DNA of 64,000 bases from Pseudopyrenochaeta lycopersici (Eukaryota; Ascomycota; Dothideomycetes; Pleosporales; Pseudopyrenochaetaceae): assembly GCA_003313425.1 (NCBI GenBank), contig NHZP01000014.1, positions 186,001-250,000 on the forward strand, written 5' to 3'. The stretch's first letter is position 1. Each line of letters opens with the position of its first letter. The notes under the pieces are model-generated. The model was given only the letters and a program-made list of their open reading frames with translations, did no database searches and was not told the DNA's origin. The position numbers were made by a program, and so were the translations under genes. This document shows positions 43,973-55,575 of the stretch, in pieces.

Positions 43973-46873
43973 TCACATGACGACACATCCAATCTTCTTC
44001 TTCCCTGCTTTTTTCTCTGACGGGGCTGGGGTTTCTCTTCCTGCCGCCCTCGATGCTCTGCCACTCTGAATAAATTCCATTCTGGACGCTCTGCCGTTCG
44101 GTGAGCTCACTTGTGATTGCGAATGCATGTGTGGCTGTCTCCGCGTTTGTTGCCCCTGGCCTTGAGCGTGTCCGTAGGCTGGTCCTAATGAGTCCGTCCT
44201 CGGCGGTGCACTCATCGGAAACCTTGGACCACCACTAACGGGGCCCTCTGGTGGCACGAGTCGCGGCAGGAGACCTCTCCTTTGACTGGTATTGGGTTGA
44301 GAATGACCGCTTACAGGCAGTCCTTGGGATAGGTTCATCCGGTCCATAGTGGGTGAGCTGAATAGTTGGGCTGGGCGGCGCTGCACTGCAACGTTAGGAG
44401 CAGAGCCTCGACGTCCAGAGTTTGGATCGATTACAGGCGGTGCGCGGAGTTCAACCGAGCTTTCTACTGCACGACGGGGTCGGAGAGAGGGTCGACGGGT
44501 AGTGTTGGCGTGTGTGGATGGTGGAAGGTGAGAACTCTGGGTGGTTGAGGGTACGTAGGACATCTGCGGCGGGTTTTGAGCAGCCGAGCTACGTCTTCGT
44601 ACGGAGCCAGAGGACTGTGGACTTGGGTAGGTGGACGGATGAAGAAGCGATGGCCGCCGCTGGGAAGAGGCTGGCGAGGATAGATTGATAGAGGAGATCG
44701 ATGGCTGTCGGTGCTGGTATGGAGTCGACGGCGAGAGTTGTGATGGGTTTACAGTCGCCGATATGCCAGGCGTTGAAGACGACGAAGGAAGACCCCGTGG
44801 TAGTCGTGGAACTGGTGGCGCGTCAGGATGGCTTAAGCTGACACTTTCGGCCGCCGCTGCAGTTGCTGTGTATGCCGGCGGAGGTGGCACCCAGTTGTCA
44901 GCATCACTCTCATGAGGCAGCTCTCGCTGGCCATCAGCGCGACGATACTCTAACGGTCTAAATGGTAGTGCTCGCAGATGCCGACGATTGGCGGGAGAGA
45001 CAGCAGCTACGGTAGCAGCTCTGGCCAATGACATCTGCGACCTGGGCTGCTGATTGTCGTACGGGACTTCGAAGGCTGCCTGGGCCTCTTCTGCTGTCAA
45101 TTCCTCCGAATCATCTGTCGGAAGTGGAGGCTGAAACGAATTGCGATTGGCCGTGGTACGTGCTCGTTGGACTGCCGTAGAACCGATCCTGGAATGTCGG
45201 TGTGAATCATCGCTGCGATCTTGCGCTCTTCGCTGGGCTAAAGTCCTTGTCCTGACTAGCTCGACTTCTCGTTCGAAGTCAATAGAGCCTTCGGGGAGCA
45301 TCTCTCCTGGACAAAGTGGATCCAGGTCGTACTCGGTCTTCAAGGGGGTGGGTGCAGGGCTTCCAACAGGTCGTGTTTTGTCAAAATCGAGAACAATTAT
45401 AACGCCCTTGGAGCCCAGTGGTGCACCGGGCACATCGCTTTCGTCTGGAAGTACGCTTGAGTTGCCAACAGCCACGAGTCGCTGTACGTTTGTGCTCATC
45501 CTGACCCAGCGCATCACACAGATCTCTTGAAGCGTACCCGCCTCGTCCTTGGGGATAGGTATACAGAAGCAGGGCTGGATGGGGGCCTGCAGTTTGGCCT
45601 TCTCGCTCGGTTTGTAGTCCCAGCCAGGCACCTCATAGATCCAAATATTGGTAGTGCCTCGCATGCGAAGTGCGACGGCTGCTAGATCGGCATTTGGAGA
45701 TACGGCAGGCATAGCGTCGTCGACAAATTCTGAGCGAGTCCATCGCTGGTGGTCTGGTAGGAACATTTTCCTCTGCGTGAATCGCTGGCATGCAATGTCG
45801 TAGATGCCCCACGAATCCTCCTCGGCGTTGAAAGCAAACAGCTCGTTGAAGGTGCCGGTATCAGCATCAGGAAGGAGCGTTGCCTGTCGCGCTATCCTCG
45901 CGGTTTCGGGAAAGAGCACTGAGCCTGTCCATGCTGCCTCTGGCGGCTGAGGGATGGGATCGCCTTCCTCGGTCAGCGGGCCATCGTAGAGTCCTGGCAA
46001 AACAAACAAGGCAGAGCCGTCCGACTTGCGTGCGTAGCCGGTGATGAGCAGCGTGCGGCCGTCGTCTGAGAATTCTAGTGCGTCTCCTGCGGGGCCTGAC
46101 AGCGTGCGTCTTGCCGTCTCTGGTACTTCAGGGCCAATGGCAATGACCTCAATACCAAACTTGTTCCCTGTGATCAATATGCGCGCGTCTGGGGAAATGA
46201 CGATGGAGCTGGCCTCGTGCACAAGCATGACGGTCCTCCTCTTCTTGATCTGATTGTCTCCCTCGCCGTGGATCTCATACAGATCGACCTGCGACGGTTT
46301 GGAGAGCACCGCCAGCAGAAAGCCGTCCTCGGTGATGTCGATGGCCACGGGCTTGCGCTTGACCTGCAGCGTGCGTGCCCATAGCCGTGGTAGCTGCACC
46401 GTCTTGATCAGCCAGATGTTGGAGGCCGAGTAGACGGCCACATAGCCGCCCCGCCGCGACACGTTGACGTCGAAGCTGTCCGGCAGCGCAGACGACGAGG
46501 CCGTGTGCGAGAGCAGCTCGAGGAGGGTGAGACTCGGGTGTGCGTAGGGCGAGGTCGCGGTCGGACTCGAGGCGCTGGGCCGGTCGTCGCAGGTGGTGGC
46601 CGACGTCATGGCCGTCGAATAGCCCGAAATGCCCGACGAGGAGATGGTGTCGGTATTGCCCAGCGACGAGGCCGACAGCAGCGTGTTCACCTGCTCGTCG
46701 TCCGACTGTGAGCTTGCAGAGACGCGGCGCTGGTGGCTCAGGTAACCCTCGCCGTTCGCTACAGGCGGTGCTGAAATGATGCCATGGTTGCTGGCGAATG
46801 CAACGCCCTTGCCTCTCACGTCCGTCCTGATAGCTAAATTCCGTCCGTCGTCCTGCGTGCTCCTCCCCACCAT
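43973..46873 (-). CDS. Large beta-propeller-like protein with CAAX box (966 aa)
   Basis: Single exon. The Ser/Thr-rich N-terminus (1-115) is followed by a region of about 380 residues with WD40-like blades (GGYVAVYSASNIWLIK, AIDITEDGFLLAVLSKPSQV, IVISPDARILITGNKFG, AVSPNADLAAVALRMRG). The rest is long, Pro/Ser/Arg-rich and probably disordered. The chain ends KKAGKKKIGCVVM: a basic patch plus CVVM, a complete CAAX motif whose final Met favours farnesylation. It therefore probably sits on a membrane. It resembles a conserved ascomycete family that I know as DUF7165, from memory and unverified. No enzymatic motif seen; a scaffold or signalling role is inference. Confidence 0.88.
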   Translation of the reverse strand: MVGRSTQDDGRNLAIRTDVRGKGVAFASNHGIISAPPVANGEGYLSHQRRVSASSQSDDEQVNTLLSASSLGNTDTISSSGISGYSTAMTSATTCDDRPSASSPTATSPYAHPSLTLLELLSHTASSSALPDSFDVNVSRRGGYVAVYSASNIWLIKTVQLPRLWARTLQVKRKPVAIDITEDGFLLAVLSKPSQVDLYEIHGEGDNQIKKRRTVMLVHEASSIVISPDARILITGNKFGIEVIAIGPEVPETARRTLSGPAGDALEFSDDGRTLLITGYARKSDGSALFVLPGLYDGPLTEEGDPIPQPPEAAWTGSVLFPETARIARQATLLPDADTGTFNELFAFNAEEDSWGIYDIACQRFTQRKMFLPDHQRWTRSEFVDDAMPAVSPNADLAAVALRMRGTTNIWIYEVPGWDYKPSEKAKLQAPIQPCFCIPIPKDEAGTLQEICVMRWVRMSTNVQRLVAVGNSSVLPDESDVPGAPLGSKGVIIVLDFDKTRPVGSPAPTPLKTEYDLDPLCPGEMLPEGSIDFEREVELVRTRTLAQRRAQDRSDDSHRHSRIGSTAVQRARTTANRNSFQPPLPTDDSEELTAEEAQAAFEVPYDNQQPRSQMSLARAATVAAVSPANRRHLRALPFRPLEYRRADGQRELPHESDADNWVPPPPAYTATAAAAESVSLSHPDAPPVPRLPRGLPSSSSTPGISATVNPSQLSPSTPYQHRQPSISSINLSSPASSQRRPSLLHPSTYPSPQSSGSVRRRSSAAQNPPQMSYVPSTTQSSHLPPSTHANTTRRPSLRPRRAVESSVELRAPPVIDPNSGRRGSAPNVAVQRRPAQLFSSPTMDRMNLSQGLPVSGHSQPNTSQRRGLLPRLVPPEGPVSGGPRFPMSAPPRTDSLGPAYGHAQGQGQQTRRQPHMHSQSQVSSPNGRASRMEFIQSGRASRAAGRETPAPSEKKAGKKKIGCVVM

Positions 46874-48318
46874 TCTTACACTGTGCCGCCTTCCCGTTTG
46901 GTCGTGGTGATGCTGACTGCGTGGGGACTCAGGAGGGCTGGCACGGCTCCATGGGGCATGCCGTCGCTATTCGCACTCAGCTGGACCGAGAGGATAGAGG
47001 AAACATGGCAGTAATAGCAAGAGGCCTTCAAGGAGTCTCTGAATCCGTCTCGCAACGCTACTGCATGCATACGGTCTATCTTACTTGGCTGGGCCAAGTG
47101 TGCGACCGACCCGGCGATCCTCAATTCTATTAATGGACCCCCCCGTCATCAACACATCGTATTCGAAAATCTCTTTCTAACGGTTACTGTAAACCCCCTT
47201 GGGAATTATGGAGACACACAGATGCAAAAATGTAACCTGGCCTTCGTTGCAATTTCCACGCCCTGACTACCGCCTTGCTGCTCTACCTGATACCTCCCAG
47301 AGGCTGAGCAATCCAGGCGGGCAACACACCGATCATTCTCGCCTCGCGTCCGTCCAATGAACCAACCCGGATTTTACAACGTGCAGCTGCGAAACGCGGG
47401 GGGCAAACAACCTCCTCTCTATCCTTGCAGCGACATCTTATATGCAGCAATGATAGGATGGCAAAGTTTGCCATCGGGGCGCTCTGCTGCGTGCCTTCTT
47501 CGACGTGCACTTTGTTCTTGCAGATGTGCTCGAGAAGGTTACAGCGGAGAGCGGCAATCTATCCCTGCAATTTCCACTGCCGCGGCTTGAGCATTCCAAT
47601 CCGCTGCCGTGATCTCCAGACAGTATTTGTCCTAGTCCTACTAGGCAAATGTTGCATCATCTGCATCATCCGCTGGCCAGACAGCCTCGTTTGTCCAATT
47701 CCCCACCCGTTCTGCACATCTTACCCTCCCACTCAGTTCCCAATGTCCGAAATAGCTAATCCCGCATACCTTAATCTGCAGTGGTCTTCCAGTACCGCTA
47801 GCAGTCAGCTGCCGGTCTGCGAGATGCCGCTCCGAGGTCCCTAGGCGTGGATGAGCAGGTCATGTAGATCGGATTACGCAGAGATTATTAAGACAAGGTA
47901 ACTAGTCATACAAAACCGTAGTACATCCGTATTCGGCGCTCTATTTACGTCAGTAGTTATAGAGACTAGGCTCACCCTGTTCGTGCTTGAACCCTTATAC
48001 GTGAATAGGGCAATGCACGAGGTATTTTTGTAGTGTTGAGAGTATCATTAGTACCAGATCTTGGCATGCTAAATTGAGAGAGACAAGTGATGAATGTAGT
48101 ATATAATAGCATTTCTAGCCGTGCTCCAGCCTTGGACTGCAGTGGGTCCGAGACTAAATGCCGGATGAACCGGCCTTGGACACCTAGTTTCCTTGGTCTC
48201 GTTCAATCGTATCGTGCAAAAGATGTTTTGAATGCATCATGCACACCACCATACTACACGCCTGCCTTCGGATCCAATCGAGAAGATGAAGGAGACCAAT
48301 CATCCTACAATCCCCTGC
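46874..48318. other. Intergenic region
   Basis: Promoter side of the propeller gene and 3' side of the F-box gene. Short plus-strand frames (47357-47844, 48087-48392) show nothing recognisable. Confidence 0.55.
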
Positions 48319-49476
48319 TCATCGCGCTTGAGGCGTTCGAGGAGTCTCCAACAGGTGTGCAGTTCTCTTCACCAATTCATCCGGGCACTTGAAGTTCACA
48401 CGGAAAGGAACATCTCCCATGATATCCCCAAACGGCGGTATGTTGTCTCGCTCTCTCTGGCGTCTGCACTGCGCATAGTCCTTGAAATACAGAAACGGAT
48501 TCGACCCATCAAAGTCTCGCACAACATCTGCCTTTTCGTTAATAGCCCCCTGGAACGCGCGCGCAAGAGAGCGCTGATGATCTGCAAGCGGTTTCGGCAG
48601 TTTACGAAACGTCTCCAGGGCGACGTCGCGGATGTAGTTGTGCGTCTGCGGGGAATCGTGTGGGAGACTCCACCACTGCTTCCAGAATAATTCGGGGCCT
48701 TGTGCGAGCACAAACCAGGCCAGCCAGGTCTGGCCCTTTCGAAACTCTCGCTGCCCATCGATGCCGTCGCCCCAGTCGAAGATCCATGGCTCGTACTCTG
48801 CACCCACGTTCGAGATGGACGTACTAAATGTCGCAGAAAGGAGGGCAATCGTGAGTTTGTAATCTTTGGCATGCTGCTCTGGCAAGGTTCTAATATACTC
48901 CAGACGTTTGTCGTAGACAAGGTCCTCTCTCTGCAATAATGCTTCCATCTTGAAGCGCGTAGGTCGCAGAAGTTTATTGGCTAAGTCTGTGCGCGAATTG
49001 AGGAGGTCCTTTGCAGGTACGCAGTATATCTCTCGGGAGATGTTCGACAAGCTACGCAGAACGTACCAGCCATTGGCAACTCGGGCGCGTAGTTCGTCCC
49101 CGAAAGGGTCTTCGGCGGGTATACCGTAGCGTACCTGCAACCATTCGTCGGCAATGCGGTGCCGGTCTACCAGCAACGCAGCTAGCTGCCGCGGTATCAA
49201 TCCCTTCAACCATCCAAACGTGTGCTTTGCGCAGCCATCGAGCGGTCGAATGAGACGGTCGCTTTGCGGGAACGTTGTGAGGGCAACCGCAGGTGCAATT
49301 GTCGCCATGTACTCGTCAATCAGATTTCTCGTCCGGGCGTTGGTGAGCCGCAATGCGAAGATTTCGTCGACGCGGCATTGTGAGAATATCAGGATGAGGA
49401 TATCATCTGGAAGACTGAGAAATACAACTTCTTCTGCTGACTTGGATTGTATCTTCCGGCGACACAATGACGGCAT
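48319..49476 (-). CDS. F-box protein (385 aa)
   Basis: Single exon. The N-terminal F-box (about 20-60) reads FLSLPDDILILIFSQCRVDE followed by IFALRLTNARTRNLI. F-box proteins recruit targets to SCF ubiquitin ligases through Skp1. The rest (about 90-385) is mostly helical, without WD40 or leucine-rich repeats, as in many fungal F-box proteins of unknown target. The start is the ATG directly before a basic N-terminus. Confidence 0.87.
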   Translation of the reverse strand: MPSLCRRKIQSKSAEEVVFLSLPDDILILIFSQCRVDEIFALRLTNARTRNLIDEYMATIAPAVALTTFPQSDRLIRPLDGCAKHTFGWLKGLIPRQLAALLVDRHRIADEWLQVRYGIPAEDPFGDELRARVANGWYVLRSLSNISREIYCVPAKDLLNSRTDLANKLLRPTRFKMEALLQREDLVYDKRLEYIRTLPEQHAKDYKLTIALLSATFSTSISNVGAEYEPWIFDWGDGIDGQREFRKGQTWLAWFVLAQGPELFWKQWWSLPHDSPQTHNYIRDVALETFRKLPKPLADHQRSLARAFQGAINEKADVVRDFDGSNPFLYFKDYAQCRRQRERDNIPPFGDIMGDVPFRVNFKCPDELVKRTAHLLETPRTPQAR

Positions 49477-50792
49477 GAAGGGTGAAGTGGGTGCTGATGC
49501 CCTCTCAGAGCTTGAAAAAAAAAGAGGTTCAACACGCAGGCCGACGCAGGGTGTGCATGAATGATTTAGAGGGTTAGTGTGATGGGAGATTGCTCAAGGA
49601 CGACGAGTGCGCCATGTCGAACATCGGCCCGTATCCCTGGACCACTTTTGCCACTCTTCTCCATGGCTTGACCGCGCAGTGCTGCGTGTGCCCGTTCGAG
49701 CTGCTTGACATGATGGGATACTAATCTGGTACCTGAATTACCATGTTCAAAGCGCGAGGTCTTGACAATAGGACTATTTAATCGGAAGGCCGCGCCGGGG
49801 TGCCTCGGTTAGCTTCTGAGCTAAGGGATGATCCGACTTTGTGGGGGGCCCTTTCTCGGTGCACCACTCAAATTAACGCCAGCACACCTCATCGCTGGGT
49901 AATGCTCGCGATGGATTTCAGCCAGCCGACATCTCTTGCCAACTGCTTGTGAGTGCCTGGTTTTCGATCCCGCCCTATACTTGACCAAAAATGATAAAAA
50001 TTGACAGCACGGCTAACCAAAGAGAAGCAGCACCTTTGTTTATAATTAGTCACTGATCTCCACGCCTTTGTTCCTCATCTGCCAGCCCCTCTCGCCTAGG
50101 CCTACCAAAAAGGCGAAAGAGCATTCGTTGTCAGCCCAGGGCTGTCTCCCGCCCAATGCCGGGCTCGGATTCCAGGTCCATACCGCACACAAGAACGCCA
50201 GCTGAGCTTTGTGTACCGCCTCCCATGCTTGAATTCGGTACAGCCTAGGACAGAAAGAAACCCATCCAGTCGGCAGCCTCGACTTTCCACATCCGTTCAA
50301 TCTATTTGTTCGATAAGCATTTGCTTTCAGCTCTCCCATCCTCATCCCATCAGAGTCGGCGCTATTGAGAGCTACCCATGCGCTTATAGGCGCCACATTA
50401 GAATGTTTCCGGGAGCTCGTTGCAAATGGCGGAGCACTTTGTACTTGCTTGGCACCCAAGCACCCACGGTTCGTGTCAGTGGGTCCAGCTGAAGAGCAGA
50501 TGTCGCATTGGAGCCACCTACAGAACGACACCATGCCCCTCCCAGTTAAATCCATCCCTGATACCGCTGACCGGTAACCGTCCGCTCTCTTACTGCTTGT
50601 GACCTTAGCCTTGTCTAGGACAGTCCAACCCGTCGACACGAGCCCAGTACGGCTACCGTGCAGCCCGAGTGTGGCTTTGACTTGGGCAGTCGGCGTCCAC
50701 TACTTCGTGCTTGTTATTTAATTAGCCCAGCCGCTCATGTCGCGATGCCCGTGTTTGGAACAGGAAACTTCGCGACCCTAACGACAACCACA
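49477..50792. other. Divergent intergenic region
   Basis: Serves as promoter for the F-box gene (leftward) and the membrane protein (rightward). A minus-strand frame at 50046-50639 is open for 197 codons but shows no motif and was not accepted. Confidence 0.55.
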
Positions 50793-52057
50793 ATGCCTAC
50801 ACGACTCCCCATCTCCATTTTATCTGCCCTTGCGTTGGGCAGGCTTGCAAGTGCTCTAGTGCCTGTCGATCCGACCATTACAGCTACTGCCGTGCTTCCC
50901 AAGAGACAAAATGATGATCGTTTCATTGGTTGGGTGGAATTCAGCGGCAGTTGGTACTCGGAGACTTGTAACGTCGGCCTCACATGGTATCAAGATGGAA
51001 AGTACGCTCAATGCTGTCCGGCTACCCTCCCGTCTTGCTACGCGCCTACCGCCTGTGTGAGCGGATCGTTGATTTACCCATACCCGTCGTTATCGACGAC
51101 AAGAACGATCCCCTGGTAAGCCGCAACATGCCTTGAAGGCTTTCACTATACTGATGCACGTCTAGTACTGAGAATTATGACAACACCGCCTTCTCTGTCT
51201 GCAATACTGCCTTCATTTTCGAAAATACAAATGATTCAAATCCCAAGACCGATATCGTCTGCGGTGAATCCGCTGTAAACTGGTCGTACTACCGCAAACC
51301 TCCCGCATCGGCCACCGCAGATGTTGTCTCGTCTGCGCCTCGTGAGTACACTCGGAATCTTTCGAAAGACATTCTTTGTTGACTCTACCCAGCGATCTCA
51401 ATCCCACAGGTTGTGTCAACGGCTCCTACTGCGCCTGAGCAAACTGCGCCCGCAGCAAAATCAGAATCCAAGGCATGGATTGCAGGTGCCGTCGTAGGTC
51501 CCATCGTTGGTCTTGCCCTTATCGGCGGCGCCATCTTCTTCTTGCTCCGTCGCAGAAAGAACAAGGCCGCTACCGCTCCTCAGTCCGGTGGAGCGGCCAT
51601 GGTTCACACCGATCCAACCCAGCCGCCCGCTGGCGTTGGCGGTTACACGGATGCCAAACCTCAATTCGTTCCTCAGACCCAAGCCTACGGTCAGCCCGAC
51701 CCATATGCGAATCAGGGTGCATATGCTGCGCAACAAGGTTACGCTGCAGCGCCAACATCGCCAGTTCCTCAATATACAACTCCCGACCCATACAACACTA
51801 CCGGCAGCCCGCCACCACAGCAAAACTACCAATCCGACGTCAAATATGGATATGCGGGACCACCGGCGGGTGGAGCTGCTGAGCTTGGTGGAGATTCGAG
51901 TGGCATCGCGCCGGTTGCTCCCGCTGGACATACTGCCCCTGCCCCTCAAGCCGCCGAGATGGCTGGAGACTCGACACAGCGCACTGGTCAAGGTCTTTTT
52001 GGGGGCGCTGAGTTGGCAACGACAACTTCAAACCCCCAGCCCCCTACACGTCAGTAG
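50793..52057 (+). CDS. Single-pass membrane protein with Cys-rich ectodomain (387 aa)
   Basis: Exons 50793-51115, 51166-51341 and 51393-52057, 388 codons. A signal peptide (about 1-20) is followed by a Cys-rich ectodomain (about 45-165: WYSETCNVGLTWY, YAQCCPATLPSCYAPTACVS, WCTENYDNTAFSVCN). A Ser/Thr/Pro stretch and one transmembrane helix (WIAGAVVGPIVGLALIGGAI, about 192-211) with RRRKNK stop-transfer come next. The cytosolic tail is Pro/Gln/Tyr/Ala-rich. This is the layout of fungal wall-stress sensors and Mid2-like proteins, though the ectodomain is not a recognisable WSC domain. Sensor role is inference. Confidence 0.85.
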
Positions 52058-54274
52058 GTAGCCCAGAGCTGGGAGCATCCAACATATGGATAAATAATAG
52101 TTGCGACTGCATATCAGCATGGAAACTTGGGTAATCTTGAGAGTTCAGAAGGCATACTATTGCATATTAGAAAGTTTGGGGATCACTTTCATTTGGTCAT
52201 TTGCATCCTGGCCTGATATCCATTTTTGATTTGTATATTTAACAAAGTTCAACCACTGCAAATACCACTACCTAACTTGCGATCCATTTGCATCAAACCA
52301 TATATCCGCCCCCTGATATTACCTTCTGCGCCGTTCCTTTAACTTTTCCTTCTTCCTTTTGCCGCCCGTTAGTGTCACTAACTCCGAGAGCAAATCAGAG
52401 GCTGCGGCTTACGCACCTGCCTCCGATCGCAAGAAGTCTCTGACGAAGCTTAAAGCCCGGCGAAGGTGCCAAGGTGGGAAAACATATAGGACGTTACCAA
52501 ACTATATCCTGGTGATAGTGATCCCTTCCACGTATTCGTTGTCAGAAGCACCTGTCTAATTTCAGTACCCGAATGACGTGCGCCTATTGTCAACATTTAA
52601 GGCACTAGCCTTGTCAAGAAGATCCAGACTAATTCGCCAGGATGTTCGCTACATGACAAAACTCTTCTTCTAACAATGACGGCTCATACGACCATCGTGA
52701 TAACAAGCCTGGCTGGCTACCAGGGGTCTATACCTGAGGCCTGGTGCTCCGTTAGGTGAGCCTTAATAGATTGACTCTTGGCACAACATCGTACGTTTTG
52801 GGTGGACATCCCTATTACGCATAACGACCGATCCTTTTGGACGTCTCATTTTGGTACTATGAAACAGGGAGTCCTATTATAACATGTAAGCTAGTACTGG
52901 GGAACCCCTTGCTTGTGTTGGCGAGCCGTCCCGTGAGCTTAGAGGCTAATTGACGTGCTCTCAGACCGGCTTCGGGCATAGCTAACGACGGTGATTTGTC
53001 GATCTACGAAGATGACATCTTACCCCAATATCAACGGCATCGTGCAAACGCAAAAGTAATGGTTCTTGCCAATTGATGCACAACTAGGGTCCCTGCTAGC
53101 GGCGGTAAAACATCGCTCTCCCCGCGTATCTCGATCTCAAGCCTCATGGAAACATCCGATGCTACCACTTCATCACTACAGCAGCAATCTTTGTCGTTAC
53201 ATTGCAGTAATTCAATCATCATTCTGAGTGCGGACCAGTGTTTCAAACCGCGAATTTTTTCCATTCCCTATCTCTTTTCTTGGCCGTGAAAATGCCTCGC
53301 TATAGTAACCTTTTCCCACGTTTATACCGTCCCAAAGCCAGTGATACGATCAGAGGAATAATAGTTCCGGGCCTATTCGCGGTCGGCGATCATCGATGAA
53401 ATCTGGACTTTTCCAGTTTGGATGTTTGTCGTTTCGGAATTCCTGCATACGTAAGGATAGCGCGCAACACGCGCATTTGCAAAACACATGGAATTATCAA
53501 ACTTCTAGGCTTGCACGCGCACACGCTATGTGGGGGAGATAACATCCTGTGTGCGGAACACAACGGCTGCTCTCTTTCACTCGAATTTCGTCCGCGTGTT
53601 CATGCTTGGCGGTTCCATTTCGAGCTTAATGCTTTGGTTTGCCAAGAGATGTCTCAGCCAACGTTCCCTTGCTGTCCTCGCAACGGGTCCAAGAGCCTAG
53701 AAACTTAGAAATGAAGTGGCTGAGGGGATCAAGAATCAGCCCGTACTTGACATGGCAAAAAGCTGTTGAAGCTGTCGAGGAAGTGCCAGAGGCCTCTCCT
53801 ATCATTGTGTCCATCGAGGCCCGATTTGAAGGGTCAGGGGTCCTGTAATGCTTGCAGGAATCCCTTTGGCGTACTTCCTGTCTATGCTTATCCACAACAT
53901 AGTAGGCAGGTACGGCGGGCTTCTGGGCCCGGCTCAACACTCTTTACCAAGCCTGAAGGTCTCCCCCATCCCTGGGCGTATCAGGGCTTTATATTACCAC
54001 ACACGCGAATCCCATGCAAAATTGTCTCACGTTGACTGCTGTAACCTAAAGTGTCAGTCAAGAGAATCCAGAATGCGCCCAGACAGCATAACATCAGTCA
54101 GAATGGTGACCGGACACGAGCACCCCTGCCAATGTTCCTTCTCCTCGGTCCCACTCATCCGAACAGCGAACATGGCGTTCAATTCGCTTGATATATATTC
54201 CTGTCTTGCTTCACGTTACTTTTCGGCCTTGTCCACCGAGTCACGTCTGGTCGAGACGTATAGAAGTGGACGAG
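52058..54274. other. 2.2-kb intergenic region
   Basis: No convincing gene. The part 52560-53000 looks like degenerate repeat DNA. Several overlapping plus-strand frames at 53418-54270 lack any recognisable product and end at the receptor gene. Confidence 0.55.
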
Positions 54275-55575
54275 ATGGACCCTCAACTGGATCCCAGCAC
54301 GATCCCAGTTTTTCCGTCTCAAGCAACACAAGACAATGCTCGATCCTTCTCTCGCACTGCCCTCGCACTCCATGGCATTGCCCTCGTGGTCTTTGGTGGG
54401 CGTATGTGGTCCCGGTGCTCTCCTGTCTTTAGACTACACAAGGACGATTATGTCTGCATCATTGCATATGTAGGTGACCCAAAGAGGCTACAATACTGTC
54501 TATCAGAGACTGATGATTTTATTGCCAGATCCTCGTCGTCGTCAACTCAAGCATGTTTCTCGCCTCGATACCCTACAGCTTTGACTATGTCCCAAACGAT
54601 TTCTCCCTCGCCGACGCTCAAATAGCCCTCCGCCATGCGGTCATCGCGAAACCAATCTGGGCGTGGTCCATGGCCGCTATCAAAATTTCGTTTGCCCTTA
54701 TGTTGGTGCGCATTGAGCAGTCCATCAACATTCGTCGTTTCCTGTGGGCAATGATTGCGCTACAGATTACGCTGGGTATATATAATACTCTTTCGCTTCT
54801 TCTACGCTGCGTCCCGCTCCACAAGGCTTGGGACCTTATGGGCACGGTGAAAGGTACATGCTGGAGTAGAAGAGCACAATCCACTAGTACCATTGTCGCG
54901 TCTGTCATAAATGTCCTTACCGACTTCGCACTTGCATTATTGCCTATTTCTTTCCTGCGAAAGATACAAAGACCACTTCGCGAGCGGATAATAGTTGGCA
55001 TACTGATGGGCTTGGGCGTCTTCGCCGGGATAGCCTCCTGTCTCAAGATTGCTGCGGCCGCGCAATTGGGACGCACCGTCGATCCCATCAACGAGAGAAT
55101 CAATATTGCTATGTGGTCTGTAGTGGAGGAGTTGGTGGGAATCATTGCCATCTGCGTACCTTGTCTACGTTCACCTTTCCAGCGCGCCCTCGAGTACTGT
55201 GGGCTACTGAGTGTCAGCATCCGACAAGATCCGCAAGCACGCGGATATGACCGAACGTACGATCCAAGCGAAGAGACCCAAAGGACATTCCGACATCGGA
55301 GCCAAATTCAGGGCCGTGGTTGTCTAGCGACGGTCTCCGATAGAGAGAGTGGAGGGTGCTTCGTCCTAGAAAATGTCCGCAGCGGGAGCGCTGAGGCTGA
55401 TACAATGTATGAACATCCGAGGAAAAAGGGAGAAATATGGTGTACGAAAGAGGTCGTGGTTGAAAACGAGACACTCAGTCCGATGCCGTCGCATGAAAGA
55501 GCTCATTGCGGATCTGATGCCGGATGGGCTGATGAACCGTCCAATCTTGATCAACTAGACCTTGAAAGGGCTTGA
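54275..55575 (+). CDS. Fungal rhodopsin-domain (SAT4/Pth11-like) membrane protein (413 aa)
   Basis: Exons 54275-54469 and 54529-55575, 414 codons. Seven hydrophobic segments run from about 25 to 310, with the family's RMWSRC/KDDYVCI loop between helices 1 and 2, AKPIWAWSMAAIKISFALML in helix 3, and CIDVF-like GTCWSRRAQ before helix 5. A cytosolic tail of about 110 polar residues follows. The family contains Pth11-like receptors for surface or nutrient cues in plant-associated fungi, but most members are uncharacterised; no CFEM domain is present here. Confidence 0.88.

Noticed and set aside
50046..50639. 197-codon minus-strand frame in the F-box/membrane-protein intergenic region
   Set aside because: No recognisable domain, unclear start, and it lies in the shared promoter region of two divergent genes.
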